The notes under the pieces were generated by a model. It was not told where the DNA came from. It saw only the letters and a list, made by a program, of their open reading frames with translations, and ran no database searches. 6,048 nucleotides of DNA from an uncultured Eubacteriales bacterium (GTDB taxonomy: Bacteria; Bacillota; Clostridia; Oscillospirales; Ruminococcaceae). Every line of letters starts with the position of its first letter. Position 1 is the stretch's first letter. The position numbers and the translations under genes were made by a program. Shown here piece after piece: positions 1 to 5,927 of the stretch. The stretch is from assembly GCA_900318545.1 (NCBI GenBank), contig ONLC01000151.1:1-6048 (forward strand), read 5' to 3'.

Positions 1-1
1 C

Positions 2-79
2 AAAGAACACCAACCGTCACAGCCCCATAAACCACCCGAGCGACCTGTGAAGCAGGCAGTGATTATCACCCAGCTCTGA
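2..79 (+). CDS. Possible C-terminal tail of an upstream gene (partial)
   Basis: Reading from position 2, 25 codons stay open to a TGA at 77-79. The translated tail is rich in Pro, Gln, Lys and His and ends in KQAVIITQL. This is the longest open + frame from the left edge; the other two stop at 28-30 and 48-50. A gene ending here would fit the hairpin cluster that starts about 15 nt downstream. However, 25 codons is short enough to be open by chance, and I recognise no family. No function is proposed. Confidence 0.25.
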   Translation, partial: KEHQPSQPHKPPERPVKQAVIITQL

Positions 80-93
80 TAGATCATCGGGGG

Positions 94-172
94 CTGGGGC
101 GTAGCCCCAGTGGGGCAAAGGGGCGAAGCCCCTTCTCCCCCCCACCGCCCGAAGGCGGTGAGGAGCGTAGCC
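94..172. repeat. GC-rich cluster of short hairpins (intergenic repeat)
   Basis: Three perfect 7-bp stems follow one another: 94-100 with 104-110 (loop GTA), 118-124 with 128-134 (loop GAA), and 143-149 with 154-160 (loop CGAA). The motif GCGNAGCC occurs three times, at 99-106, 123-130 and 165-172, and sits at the tip of the first two hairpins. A C7 run lies at 137-143. The block is far more GC-rich than the AT-rich DNA after position 230. It resembles the interspersed palindromic elements found in many Clostridia genomes, but this window holds only one copy. No T-run follows any stem, so none is a classic rho-independent terminator. Confidence 0.65.
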
Positions 173-286
173 GACGAACAACGCCGGAGGGCTAAGTTTG
201 CACAATCTACCCTAACACCATAGTGCAATCTCACTAATTTTCAACAGAGATTTTTATGCAACCCTACAGTTTGAAAAAAATGAAAT

Positions 287-314
287 ATCACACATCACAC
301 ATCACACATCACAC
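287..314. repeat. Tandem heptamer repeat, ATCACAC x4
   Basis: Four exact head-to-tail copies of ATCACAC fill 287-314 with no mismatch. The array is in non-coding DNA. A 7-bp unit would shift the frame with every copy gained or lost, so it is not expected inside a gene. No function can be read from the sequence; slippage in replication is the usual origin of such arrays. Confidence 0.9.
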
Positions 315-315
315 G

Positions 316-331
316 GCAGGGAAAACCCTGC
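316..331. repeat. Small perfect hairpin, 6-bp stem with AAAA loop
   Basis: GCAGGG at 316-321 pairs with CCCTGC at 326-331 around an AAAA loop. It begins two bases after the heptamer array. No T-run follows on the + strand, and on the - strand the flank reads through the heptamer repeat, so it does not look like an intrinsic terminator in either direction. Confidence 0.55.
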
Positions 332-388
332 ACCATCATCGCGTCATAGTTTTGCTTTGGCTTCTCTTACCTTGAACGCAGAGATAGA

Positions 389-459
389 GAGTGCAGACTT
401 ATAAGAATAGGTAGTGCAGAGCTATGCAACAATACAGCAAATTCAACAAGTCTGCACTC
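389..459. repeat. 12-bp perfect inverted repeat with 47-nt spacer
   Basis: GAGTGCAGACTT at 389-400 is exactly the reverse complement of 448-459. A second partial arm, AGTGCAGA at 413-420, could instead pair with 451-458 for 8 bp, so two folds that exclude each other are possible. There is no open reading frame with a good start inside and no clear target-site duplication outside the arms. It could be a structured RNA, a small non-autonomous mobile remnant or a protein-binding site. Nothing in the sequence decides between these. Confidence 0.55.
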
Positions 460-500
460 GGGATTTTGTTCAAACCCCACAATTCAACTTTTAATACCTT

Positions 501-557
501 CTCACTGAAATGATACGCACACCTCCTGCTCACTGAAATGATACGCACACCTCCTGC
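501..557. repeat. 28-bp tandem duplication
   Basis: The 28-bp unit at 501-528 is repeated without mismatch at 529-556, and one further matching base follows. The unit begins CTCACTGAAATG and ends CACACCTCCTG. Each copy contains CACCTCCT (520-527 and 548-555), which equals the anti-SD core of 16S rRNA on the + strand and reads as a perfect SD on the - strand. The array lies upstream of the pyrH promoter, so it should not be in that transcript. There are only two copies and no spacer, so it is not a CRISPR. Confidence 0.9.
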
Positions 558-597
558 CCTGCCCAAAAAAGTTTTCAATGCAATTGTAAAAAAACAC

Positions 598-626
598 TTT
601 ACATTTTCGGCAAAATATAGTATAAT
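598..626 (+). promoter_or_regulatory. Sigma-A type promoter of the pyrH operon
   Basis: TTTACA at 598-603 (5 of 6 matches to TTGACA) and a consensus TATAAT at 621-626 are separated by 17 bp, the optimal spacing. The surroundings are AT-rich, including an A-run at 588-594. Transcription would start near 633, giving a leader of about 70 nt before the pyrH start at 705. This is the best promoter in the window and the likely driver of the whole gene string. Confidence 0.8.
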
Positions 627-648
627 GAGTAAGAGCATATTTTTTAGT

Positions 649-676
649 GCGAAAGGGCGGGCGGAATGCCCTTCGC
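649..676 (+). promoter_or_regulatory. Hairpin in the pyrH leader
   Basis: GCGAA at 649-653 pairs with TTCGC at 672-676, and GGGC at 655-658 pairs with GCCC at 668-671. That makes a 9-bp stem with A654 bulged and a 9-nt loop. A second GGGC at 659-662 offers a register shift. The hairpin ends 14 nt before the SD at 691-695, so it leaves the SD free. No T-run follows, so it is not an intrinsic terminator. It may stabilise the 5' end of the mRNA or bind a regulator; the role is inferred only. Confidence 0.5.
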
Positions 677-704
677 AAGTCTACTTGAAAAGGAGCTTGA
701 ACTT

Positions 705-1433
705 ATGGATCAACCTAAATACAAAAGGATACTTCTTAAAATGAGCGGTGAGGCTCTTGCAGGAGATAAGAAAACAGGTCTTGACTTTGATGTTATCAAC
801 ACCTTTGCAGCAAGCATCAAAAAGTGCGTTGACGCAGGCGTTGAGGTAGGTATCGTGGTCGGCGGCGGAAATTACTGGAGAGGACGCTCCAGCGGTGCAA
901 TGGACAGAACAAGAGCTGACCACATCGGTATGCTGGCTACCTGTATGAATTCTCTTGCCGTTGCCGACGGACTTGAAAATGTAGGTCTTGAGGTAAGAGT
1001 GCAGACCGCTATTTCTATGCCTCAGATAGCCGAGCCCTACATCAGAAACAGAGCTATGCGGCACTTCGAGAAGGGAAGAGTCTGCATCTTCGGCTGCGGA
1101 ACAGGTATGCCGTTCTTCTCGACTGATACTGCGGCTGCTCTCAGGGCAGCTGAGATCGAGGCTGATATTTTCTTCAAGGCTACTATGGTAGACGGAGTAT
1201 ACGACAAGGACCCCAAGAAGTATGACGATGCAGTGAAGTTCGATCAGCTCTCCTTTGATGATATCCTTTCAAAGGAGCTTCATGTTATGGATATGACTGC
1301 CGCTACTATGTGCAAGGATAACCATATCCCTATCCTTGTGTTTGACCTCGGCAGACCCGACAACATTTATGATGCCTGCATGGGTAAGGAGCTCGGAACA
1401 ATTATCAAGGGCAGCGGAGATTACGAAGCTTAA
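705..1433 (+). CDS. pyrH: UMP kinase (uridylate kinase)
   Basis: This cytosolic enzyme phosphorylates UMP to UDP with ATP, the step that opens UTP and CTP supply. It belongs to the bacterial hexameric amino-acid-kinase fold, not the eukaryotic UMP/CMP kinases. Of 242 residues, the family length, visible motifs are LKMSGEAL (11-18), the glycine loop VVGGGNYWRG (51-60), MDRTRADHIGMLAT (66-79), the segment GTGMPFFSTDTAAALRAAEI (132-151) and VDGVYDKDP (162-170). I chose the ATG at 705 because AGGAG at 691-695 sits 9 nt upstream and the protein then begins MDQPKYKRILLK, as homologues do. An in-frame ATG at 666 would add 13 unrelated residues encoded within the leader hairpin. One oddity is Met in GTGMPFF, where the family usually has Asn. 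It is the first gene after the promoter, and frr follows after 22 nt. Confidence 0.97.
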   Translation: MDQPKYKRILLKMSGEALAGDKKTGLDFDVINTFAASIKKCVDAGVEVGIVVGGGNYWRGRSSGAMDRTRADHIGMLATCMNSLAVADGLENVGLEVRVQTAISMPQIAEPYIRNRAMRHFEKGRVCIFGCGTGMPFFSTDTAAALRAAEIEADIFFKATMVDGVYDKDPKKYDDAVKFDQLSFDDILSKELHVMDMTAATMCKDNHIPILVFDLGRPDNIYDACMGKELGTIIKGSGDYEA

Positions 1434-1455
1434 TATTGAAACGGAGGTATTTACT

Positions 1456-2010
1456 ATGAAAGAGATAAAAAACAGGGCTAAGGAAAAAATGGAAAAGACA
1501 GTGAATGTTCTGCTCTCTGACTTTGCAACTATCAGAGCAGGAAGAGCTAATCCTAACGTTCTTAATAAGGTAACGGTTGATTACTACGGCTCGCCCACAC
1601 CTGTAAATCAGGTTGCGGCTGTGTCTGTTGCCGAGGCGAGAGTGCTGGTTATCACTCCATGGGACAAGTCAATGCTTAAACAGATCGAGAAGGCTATTCA
1701 GGCCTCCGATGTCGGTATCAACCCTCAGAATGACGGTCAGGTGCTCAGACTTGTGTTCCCTCAGCTCACCGAGGACAGACGTAAGGAGATCGTCAAGGAC
1801 GTAAAGAAAATGGGCGAGGATTCAAAGGTAGCAGTGCGCTCTATCAGACGTGACGCTATCGAGAAGATCAAGAAGCTCAAAAAGAACAACGAGATCACCG
1901 AGGACGAGCAGAAGGACGGCGAGGACGATATCCAGAAGCTGACCGATAAGTTCATCAAGGAGATCGACGGCTATGTTTCCGAGAAGGAGCAGGAGGTACT
2001 GAGCCTGTAA
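1456..2010 (+). CDS. frr: Ribosome recycling factor
   Basis: RRF works with EF-G after termination to split the ribosome from mRNA and tRNA, and so acts in the cytosol on the 70S ribosome. The product is 184 residues, matching the family's usual length of about 185. It is highly charged, with the two-domain pattern expected: the helical arm (about 1-30 and 105-184) and the small beta domain (about 31-104). Recognisable segments are IRAGRANPNVL (27-37), YYGSPTPVNQVA (43-54), PWDKSMLKQIEKAI (68-81), LTEDRRKEIVK (104-114) and VAVRSIRRDA (125-134), which includes the conserved arginines of the long arm. The ATG has GGAGG at 1443-1447, 8 nt upstream. The pairing with pyrH is one of the most conserved in bacteria. 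A longer in-frame extension starting inside pyrH has no support. Confidence 0.98.
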   Translation: MKEIKNRAKEKMEKTVNVLLSDFATIRAGRANPNVLNKVTVDYYGSPTPVNQVAAVSVAEARVLVITPWDKSMLKQIEKAIQASDVGINPQNDGQVLRLVFPQLTEDRRKEIVKDVKKMGEDSKVAVRSIRRDAIEKIKKLKKNNEITEDEQKDGEDDIQKLTDKFIKEIDGYVSEKEQEVLSL

Positions 2011-2038
2011 GGCTATTCTTTTATTTGGAGTGAGTGAT

Positions 2039-2761
2039 TTGGCAAAAGCTTACCTCCCCGAGGGGACTAAGGTGCCCTGCCATGTCGGCGTTATTATGGA
2101 CGGAAACGGCAGGTGGGCTAAAAAGAGGGGACTGCCCCGAAAGTTCGGCCACAGAGAGGGTGCTAAAACCTTCCGTGAGATAACAAGGCACGCAAAGCGT
2201 CTGGGAATATCCTATATCACCTATTATGCGTTTTCGACCGAGAACTGGAAAAGACCTCAGGACGAGGTAGACGCTATAATGGAGCTGTTCGAGAAGTATC
2301 TTGACGAGGTCAGGGACTTTATTGATGAGAATATCCGTGTGCGTTTTATCGGAGACAGGTCACGGCTGAAGGAGACTCTGCAAAAGAAGATGGCTTCGGT
2401 TGAGGAGGACTCAAAGGACTTTGATTCGATGACGCTGGTGCTGGCAATTAACTACGGCGGTCAGGACGAGATAGCACATTCGTGCAGAGTGCTTGCTGAG
2501 CGTGTTAAAAACGGAGAGCTCGAGCCCTCGGATATAACGCCTGAGCTGATAGAGCAGAACCTCTACACCGAGGAGATACCGCCCGTTGACCTTGTTATCA
2601 GACCCAGCGGTGAGCAGAGGCTTTCAAACTTTATGATCTGGCAGTCGGCTTATGCCGAGTTTTACTATACCAATATCCTCTGGCCCGATTTCAAGGGCTC
2701 GGATCTGGAAAAGGCTGTAATTGAATACAGCGACAGAAACAGAAGATTCGGAGGTGTCTGA
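2039..2761 (+). CDS. uppS: Undecaprenyl diphosphate synthase (cis-prenyltransferase)
   Basis: This enzyme adds cis-isoprene units from IPP to farnesyl diphosphate, giving the C55 lipid carrier for peptidoglycan and other wall polymers. It acts as a soluble or membrane-associated dimer. Motifs are HVGVIMDGNGRWAKKRG (15-31, with the catalytic Asp at 21), YYAFSTENWKRP (62-73), NYGGQDEI (138-145), and IRPSGEQRLSNF (187-198) with WQSAYAEFYYTNILWPDF (201-218). All are typical, though Pro in RPSGE is Thr in many homologues. I prefer the TTG at 2039 (240 residues): GGAG at 2027-2030 lies 8 nt upstream. The GTG at 2030 (243 residues) overlaps that same SD and has none of its own. The exact chain length made cannot be read from sequence. 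IPP for this step would come from the MEP pathway, two genes of which (dxr, ispG) lie downstream. Confidence 0.95.
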   Translation: MAKAYLPEGTKVPCHVGVIMDGNGRWAKKRGLPRKFGHREGAKTFREITRHAKRLGISYITYYAFSTENWKRPQDEVDAIMELFEKYLDEVRDFIDENIRVRFIGDRSRLKETLQKKMASVEEDSKDFDSMTLVLAINYGGQDEIAHSCRVLAERVKNGELEPSDITPELIEQNLYTEEIPPVDLVIRPSGEQRLSNFMIWQSAYAEFYYTNILWPDFKGSDLEKAVIEYSDRNRRFGGV

Positions 2762-2762
2762 G

Positions 2763-3593
2763 TTGAAGACACGAATTATATCGGCGGCAGTTGCGATAGT
2801 TATCGCAGTGGTCCTGCTGATACTGCATAATACGTTTATATTCAATCTTGCAATAGGCTTCCTTTCTATTACGGCTATTGCAGAGCTTTTCAAGGCAACA
2901 AAGATGAACACCCACACAAATGCGATGTTCGTATGCTATGCCTATGCTGCACTTGATGTGATAATGCCTCTTTTTTACAAAAGCGGACATCTGTACTTTA
3001 TAAGCAGCAGGCTTTATTTCGGGCTTTTCATTCTGGGAATGTGCCTTCTGTTCCTTAAAGAGCATGATAAGTTTAAGTACACTGACTTTTTCTTTATGAT
3101 CGGTGTAACGTGGCTTCTGACCTATTCGTTCCAGACGCTGCTGCTTATGGCATTAAGACCGAAGGGAAGTGTGTTCCTTCTTGTTATCAGCCTTTGTGCA
3201 GCATGGCTTGCTGACAGCGGAGCTTATTTTGCAGGGACCTTCTTCGGAAAGACGAAGCTTTGCCCGAATATCAGCCCGAAGAAAACAGTCGAGGGCGTTG
3301 TAGGCGGAGTGCTCTCAAACGGAGTTATAATGCTGATAATCAGCTTTGTGTATGATAAGATACTAAAGGGTGAATCGGTAAACTATATCGGTGTTTTCAT
3401 AGCAGGAATGCTTGCTGCTGTTATCGGTCTTATCGGAGATCTTACAGCATCGGTCGTCAAAAGACAGACAGGCATCAAGGACTACGGAAACATTATGCCG
3501 GGTCACGGCGGAGTTATGGACAGGTTCGACAGCGTGCTGCTGGTAGCACCCTTTATGTACTATATGACCACTCAGGGCTGGATACTTAAATAA
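2763..3593 (+). CDS. cdsA: Phosphatidate cytidylyltransferase (CDP-diacylglycerol synthase)
   Basis: This integral membrane enzyme makes CDP-diacylglycerol from phosphatidic acid and CTP, the branch point for phosphatidylglycerol, cardiolipin and related lipids. The 276-residue product is strongly hydrophobic, with several membrane segments: roughly 5-43, 56-71, 83-98, 108-130, 136-150, 180-197 and 206-227. The diagnostic C-terminal signature is clear: SVVKRQTGIKDYGNIMPGHG at 230-249, followed by GVMDRFDS. Also present are DSGAYFAGTFFGK (151-163) and SPKKTVEG (171-178). The start is a TTG at 2763, placed 8 nt after GGAGG (2750-2754), which lies inside the end of uppS; only one base separates the uppS stop from this start. 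An in-frame TTG at 2721 or GTG at 2754 would lengthen the N-terminus, but neither has a properly spaced SD. Tight coupling with uppS is expected. Confidence 0.95.
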   Translation: MKTRIISAAVAIVIAVVLLILHNTFIFNLAIGFLSITAIAELFKATKMNTHTNAMFVCYAYAALDVIMPLFYKSGHLYFISSRLYFGLFILGMCLLFLKEHDKFKYTDFFFMIGVTWLLTYSFQTLLLMALRPKGSVFLLVISLCAAWLADSGAYFAGTFFGKTKLCPNISPKKTVEGVVGGVLSNGVIMLIISFVYDKILKGESVNYIGVFIAGMLAAVIGLIGDLTASVVKRQTGIKDYGNIMPGHGGVMDRFDSVLLVAPFMYYMTTQGWILK

Positions 3594-3599
3594 AGTGAA

Positions 3600-3629
3600 T
3601 ATACAGAGATCGCACCAATGCGGTATAAT
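3600..3629 (+). promoter_or_regulatory. Possible internal promoter upstream of dxr
   Basis: A perfect TATAAT lies at 3624-3629. The best partner upstream is TATACA at 3600-3605 (4 of 6 matches to TTGACA) with an 18-bp spacer. There is no TGn extension. Transcription would start near 3636, inside the left arm of the hairpin at 3630-3674, so RNA from this promoter would not form the full outer stem. The position, in the only long gap of the string, supports a second promoter for dxr-rseP-ispG. The weak -35 keeps confidence moderate. Confidence 0.45.
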
Positions 3630-3685
3630 AAAGCATAGCTTCAAATGAGCTTCGGCTCTGAGAGGATATGCTTTGCTCTGTTTTT
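3630..3685 (+). terminator. Hairpin with UUCG loop and T5: possible weak terminator or attenuator
   Basis: AAAGCATA at 3630-3637 pairs with TATGCTTT at 3667-3674. Inside, GAGC at 3647-3650 pairs with GCTC at 3655-3658 around TTCG, the extra-stable C(UUCG)G tetraloop. The arms between are only partly paired. TTTTT follows at 3681-3685, 6 nt after the stem. The outer stem is AU-rich and the T-run is short and not adjacent, so termination is probably partial. Alternatively it is an mRNA processing or stability element that sets cdsA and dxr levels apart. Confidence 0.45.
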
Positions 3686-3711
3686 AGAAAGAGAATAAAG
3701 CGGGGTTTTGT

Positions 3712-4866
3712 ATGCAGACTATAAGCATATTAGGTTCTACGGGTTCGATAGGAACTCAGGCATTACAGGTCGCAAAAAAGCATAATATGAAGGTAAAGGC
3801 AGTTGCAGCGGCATCGAATGTCGGGCAGCTGGCAGAGCAGGCACTGGAGCTCGGTGTAAGCTGTGCCTGCATCTTCAATGAGGATAAAAAGGCAGAGCTT
3901 GATGAAAGGCTCAGCGGCAGCGGTATAAAGACCCTTACGGGAATGGAGGGGCTTAAAGAGATAGCCTCTCTTGACGGTGTTGATAAAATGCTTAACAGCG
4001 TTGTCGGAATGGTGGGCTTTGAGCCTACCCTGACAGCTATAAGGCACGGCACTCCTGTGGCACTTGCGAACAAGGAGACCCTTGTTGCAGGCGGTGATCT
4101 CGTAATGCGTGAGGCTGCCGAGAGAAACGTTCCCATATACCCTGTTGACAGTGAGCACAGTGCGATATTTCAGGCTCTTCAGGGAAACAAGGGGAATAAG
4201 ATAAGAAAGATAATCCTTACAGCCTCGGGAGGACCCTTCTTCGGAAAAACAAGGGCAGAGCTCGAGGGCGTAACCGTAGAGCAGGCACTTCATCATCCGA
4301 ACTGGTCTATGGGCAGAAAAATAACCACTGACTCAGCTACACTGATGAACAAAGGTCTTGAATTTATCGAGGCTATGCACCTGTTCGGAGTGAATGCCGA
4401 TCAGATAGAGATAGTTGTTCACAGGCAGAGCGTTGTTCACTCGGCAGTGGAGTTTGAGGATAACTCGGTGATAGCACAGATGGGCGTTCCCGATATGAAA
4501 ATACCGATACAGTATGCACTTCTCTATCCTCACAGGACAGAGTGCGAGGTGGGAAGGCTGAGTCTTACCGAGATAGGCTCGCTCACCTTTGAGAAGCCCG
4601 ATTACGATACCTTTGACTGCCTGAGCTCCTGTATAAAGGCTATCAGAACGGGCGGTACTCTGCCTGCCTCGGTGAACGGAGCAAACGAAGCAGCTGTAGG
4701 GGCTTTCTTAGACGGAAGGATAGGCTTTCTTGATATAGGCAGGATAGTAAAGACGGTCTGTGAAACGGCAGAGCACCATGAAGTAAAGAACGAAGCCGAT
4801 GTTCTTGAAGCAGACAGAAAAGCCAGAGCACAGGCAGAAAAGCTTATCAGAGAGATAAATGCATAG
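3712..4866 (+). CDS. dxr: 1-deoxy-D-xylulose 5-phosphate reductoisomerase
   Basis: Dxr (IspC) converts DXP to 2-C-methyl-D-erythritol 4-phosphate with NADPH and a divalent metal, the committed step of the MEP isoprenoid pathway in the cytosol. It is the target of fosmidomycin. The 384-residue length is typical. Motifs are the nucleotide-binding GSTGSIGTQAL (8-18), LANKETLVAGG (118-128), the metal ligands in VDSEH (Asp146, Glu148), the substrate-binding ASGGPFFGK (171-179), HPNWSMGRKITTDSATLMNK (195-214) with ligand Glu217 just after, and VVHRQSVVHS (235-244) with PDMKIPIQYALLYP (260-273). HRQS replaces the more common HPQS. The ATG at 3712 has only a modest SD, GGGG at 3702-3705, 6 nt away, weaker than its neighbours. 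It follows cdsA after 118 nt and precedes rseP by 20 nt. Confidence 0.98.
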   Translation: MQTISILGSTGSIGTQALQVAKKHNMKVKAVAAASNVGQLAEQALELGVSCACIFNEDKKAELDERLSGSGIKTLTGMEGLKEIASLDGVDKMLNSVVGMVGFEPTLTAIRHGTPVALANKETLVAGGDLVMREAAERNVPIYPVDSEHSAIFQALQGNKGNKIRKIILTASGGPFFGKTRAELEGVTVEQALHHPNWSMGRKITTDSATLMNKGLEFIEAMHLFGVNADQIEIVVHRQSVVHSAVEFEDNSVIAQMGVPDMKIPIQYALLYPHRTECEVGRLSLTEIGSLTFEKPDYDTFDCLSSCIKAIRTGGTLPASVNGANEAAVGAFLDGRIGFLDIGRIVKTVCETAEHHEVKNEADVLEADRKARAQAEKLIREINA

Positions 4867-4886
4867 CAAAACAGAAAGGCGATAGC

Positions 4887-5927
4887 ATGGGCATTATTTT
4901 TGCACTAATAATTTTTGAGGTAATAATCATAATCCACGAGCTCGGACACTTTATAGCGGCTAAAAGCTGCGGAGTAAAGGTGAATGAGTTCGCTATAGGC
5001 ATGGGGCCTGCAATACTGAAAAAGAAAAAGGGAGATACCCTATATGCGTGGAGAGCTTTCCCGATAGGCGGCTACTGTGCTATGGAGGGCGAGGACAACG
5101 AGAGCAGCTCCGAGGGCTCCTTCGGGAGCAAAAGCCTGCCAAGACGTATTATCATCGTATGTGCAGGTGTTATGATGAACTTTATCCTCGGGCTTATCAT
5201 TCTGATAGTGAACACAGCACGCTCAGATGCGATAACAACTACAAAGATCGCAAGCTTTGAGGATAATGCTATGTCACAGCAGACAGGACTTGAGCTTGAT
5301 GATGAGTTTGTAAAGATCAACGGTATGAGGATATTCACCGCTATGGACGTATCCTACCAGTTCCAGAATGACGAGGACGGAAAGTTCGATATGGTGGTAA
5401 AGCGTGACGGAAAGAACGTTGAGCTTAAAGACGTTGCCTTTGCAGTTGATGGCAAGACCATGCATATTGACTTTCGTGTATACCCAGGTAAGCTGACAGT
5501 AGGCTCTGTGCTTGCTGAGTCGTTCAAGCAGGCGGCTACTGACGGCAGGCTTATCTATATTTCGCTTTTTGATATGATAAGAGGAAAGTATTCTCTTAAA
5601 GACCTCAGCGGCCCTGTAGGCATTGTAGGCTCAATGAATGAGGTAGTTGAGAGCGAGCGTGACGAGCAAACAGGCAAGATCGACTGGTCGGGTCTTATGG
5701 ATACAATGCTGACACTTGCGGCATTTATATCCATCAATATCGGAATATTCAATCTTCTGCCCCTGCCCGCACTTGACGGAGGAAGGCTTATCTTCCTCAT
5801 TATCGAGGGCATAAGAGGCAAACCCGTGCCAGCCGAAAAGGAGGGTATGGTACACCTTATCGGAATGGCTGTTCTGCTTATATTTATGGCAGTTATTACA
5901 GTCAGCGACATAATAAAACTATTCTGA
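4887..5927 (+). CDS. rseP: RseP/RasP-type site-2 metalloprotease
   Basis: This membrane zinc protease (M50B) cuts transmembrane segments, typically of anti-sigma factors or leftover signal peptides (RasP in Bacillus). The 346-residue protein opens with a membrane helix carrying the zinc motif HELGH (17-21). It continues with FPIGGYCAMEGED (58-70, the conserved membrane-reentrant segment), a second helix (about 88-109), a single PDZ domain (about 115-185, with GLELDDEFVKING) and a third and fourth helix. The third carries NLLPLPALDGGR (289-300), whose Asp297 completes the zinc site. GPVGIVG (242-248) is also typical. One PDZ domain is the Gram-positive pattern; E. coli RseP has two. The ATG at 4887 is 7 nt after AAAGG (4875-4879). 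No sigma factor or anti-sigma gene is visible nearby, so the substrate cannot be inferred from context. Confidence 0.95.
   Translation: MGIIFALIIFEVIIIIHELGHFIAAKSCGVKVNEFAIGMGPAILKKKKGDTLYAWRAFPIGGYCAMEGEDNESSSEGSFGSKSLPRRIIIVCAGVMMNFILGLIILIVNTARSDAITTTKIASFEDNAMSQQTGLELDDEFVKINGMRIFTAMDVSYQFQNDEDGKFDMVVKRDGKNVELKDVAFAVDGKTMHIDFRVYPGKLTVGSVLAESFKQAATDGRLIYISLFDMIRGKYSLKDLSGPVGIVGSMNEVVESERDEQTGKIDWSGLMDTMLTLAAFISINIGIFNLLPLPALDGGRLIFLIIEGIRGKPVPAEKEGMVHLIGMAVLLIFMAVITVSDIIKLF

Larger units (their letters stand above)
80..597. other. Gene-free, repeat-rich spacer upstream of pyrH
   Basis: I see no credible gene in this 518-nt stretch on either strand. Two minus-strand frames are open across parts of it (17-205 and 399-638), but both run through repeats, lack an SD and have unlikely compositions. 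No tRNA, rRNA or known riboswitch is apparent. The content is the repeats listed separately. In many Firmicutes rpsB and tsf lie just upstream of pyrH; here neither is visible. Confidence 0.7.

Noticed and set aside
94..134. Intrinsic terminator for an upstream gene
   Set aside because: The hairpins are strong, but no T-run follows either stem; a C-rich stretch follows instead.
17..205. Minus-strand reading frame of 62 codons
   Set aside because: It is read through the GC-rich hairpin cluster, has no SD, and its Pro/Gly/Arg-rich product follows directly from the palindromes.
389..459. Insertion sequence ends
   Set aside because: There is no transposase gene between the arms and no target-site duplication outside them; 71 bp is too short for an autonomous element.
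501..557. CRISPR-like repeat
   Set aside because: There are only two copies, directly adjacent with no spacer, and no cas genes are seen.
399..638. Minus-strand reading frame of 79 codons
   Set aside because: It crosses the pyrH promoter and the 28-bp tandem repeat. Because 28 is not a multiple of three, the two copies are read in different frames, which argues against coding. No family resemblance was seen.
666..704. Upstream in-frame ATG for pyrH
   Set aside because: It lies in the leader hairpin without an SD; the ATG at 705 has AGGAG at ideal spacing and gives the family N-terminus.
538..744. Plus-strand reading frame over the pyrH promoter and start
   Set aside because: It begins in the tandem repeat, covers the promoter and leader, overlaps pyrH in another frame and has no SD.
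3756..4296. Long minus-strand frames within dxr
   Set aside because: They lie fully inside a clear dxr gene, lack SDs and show no known domain; they are shadows of its codon pattern.
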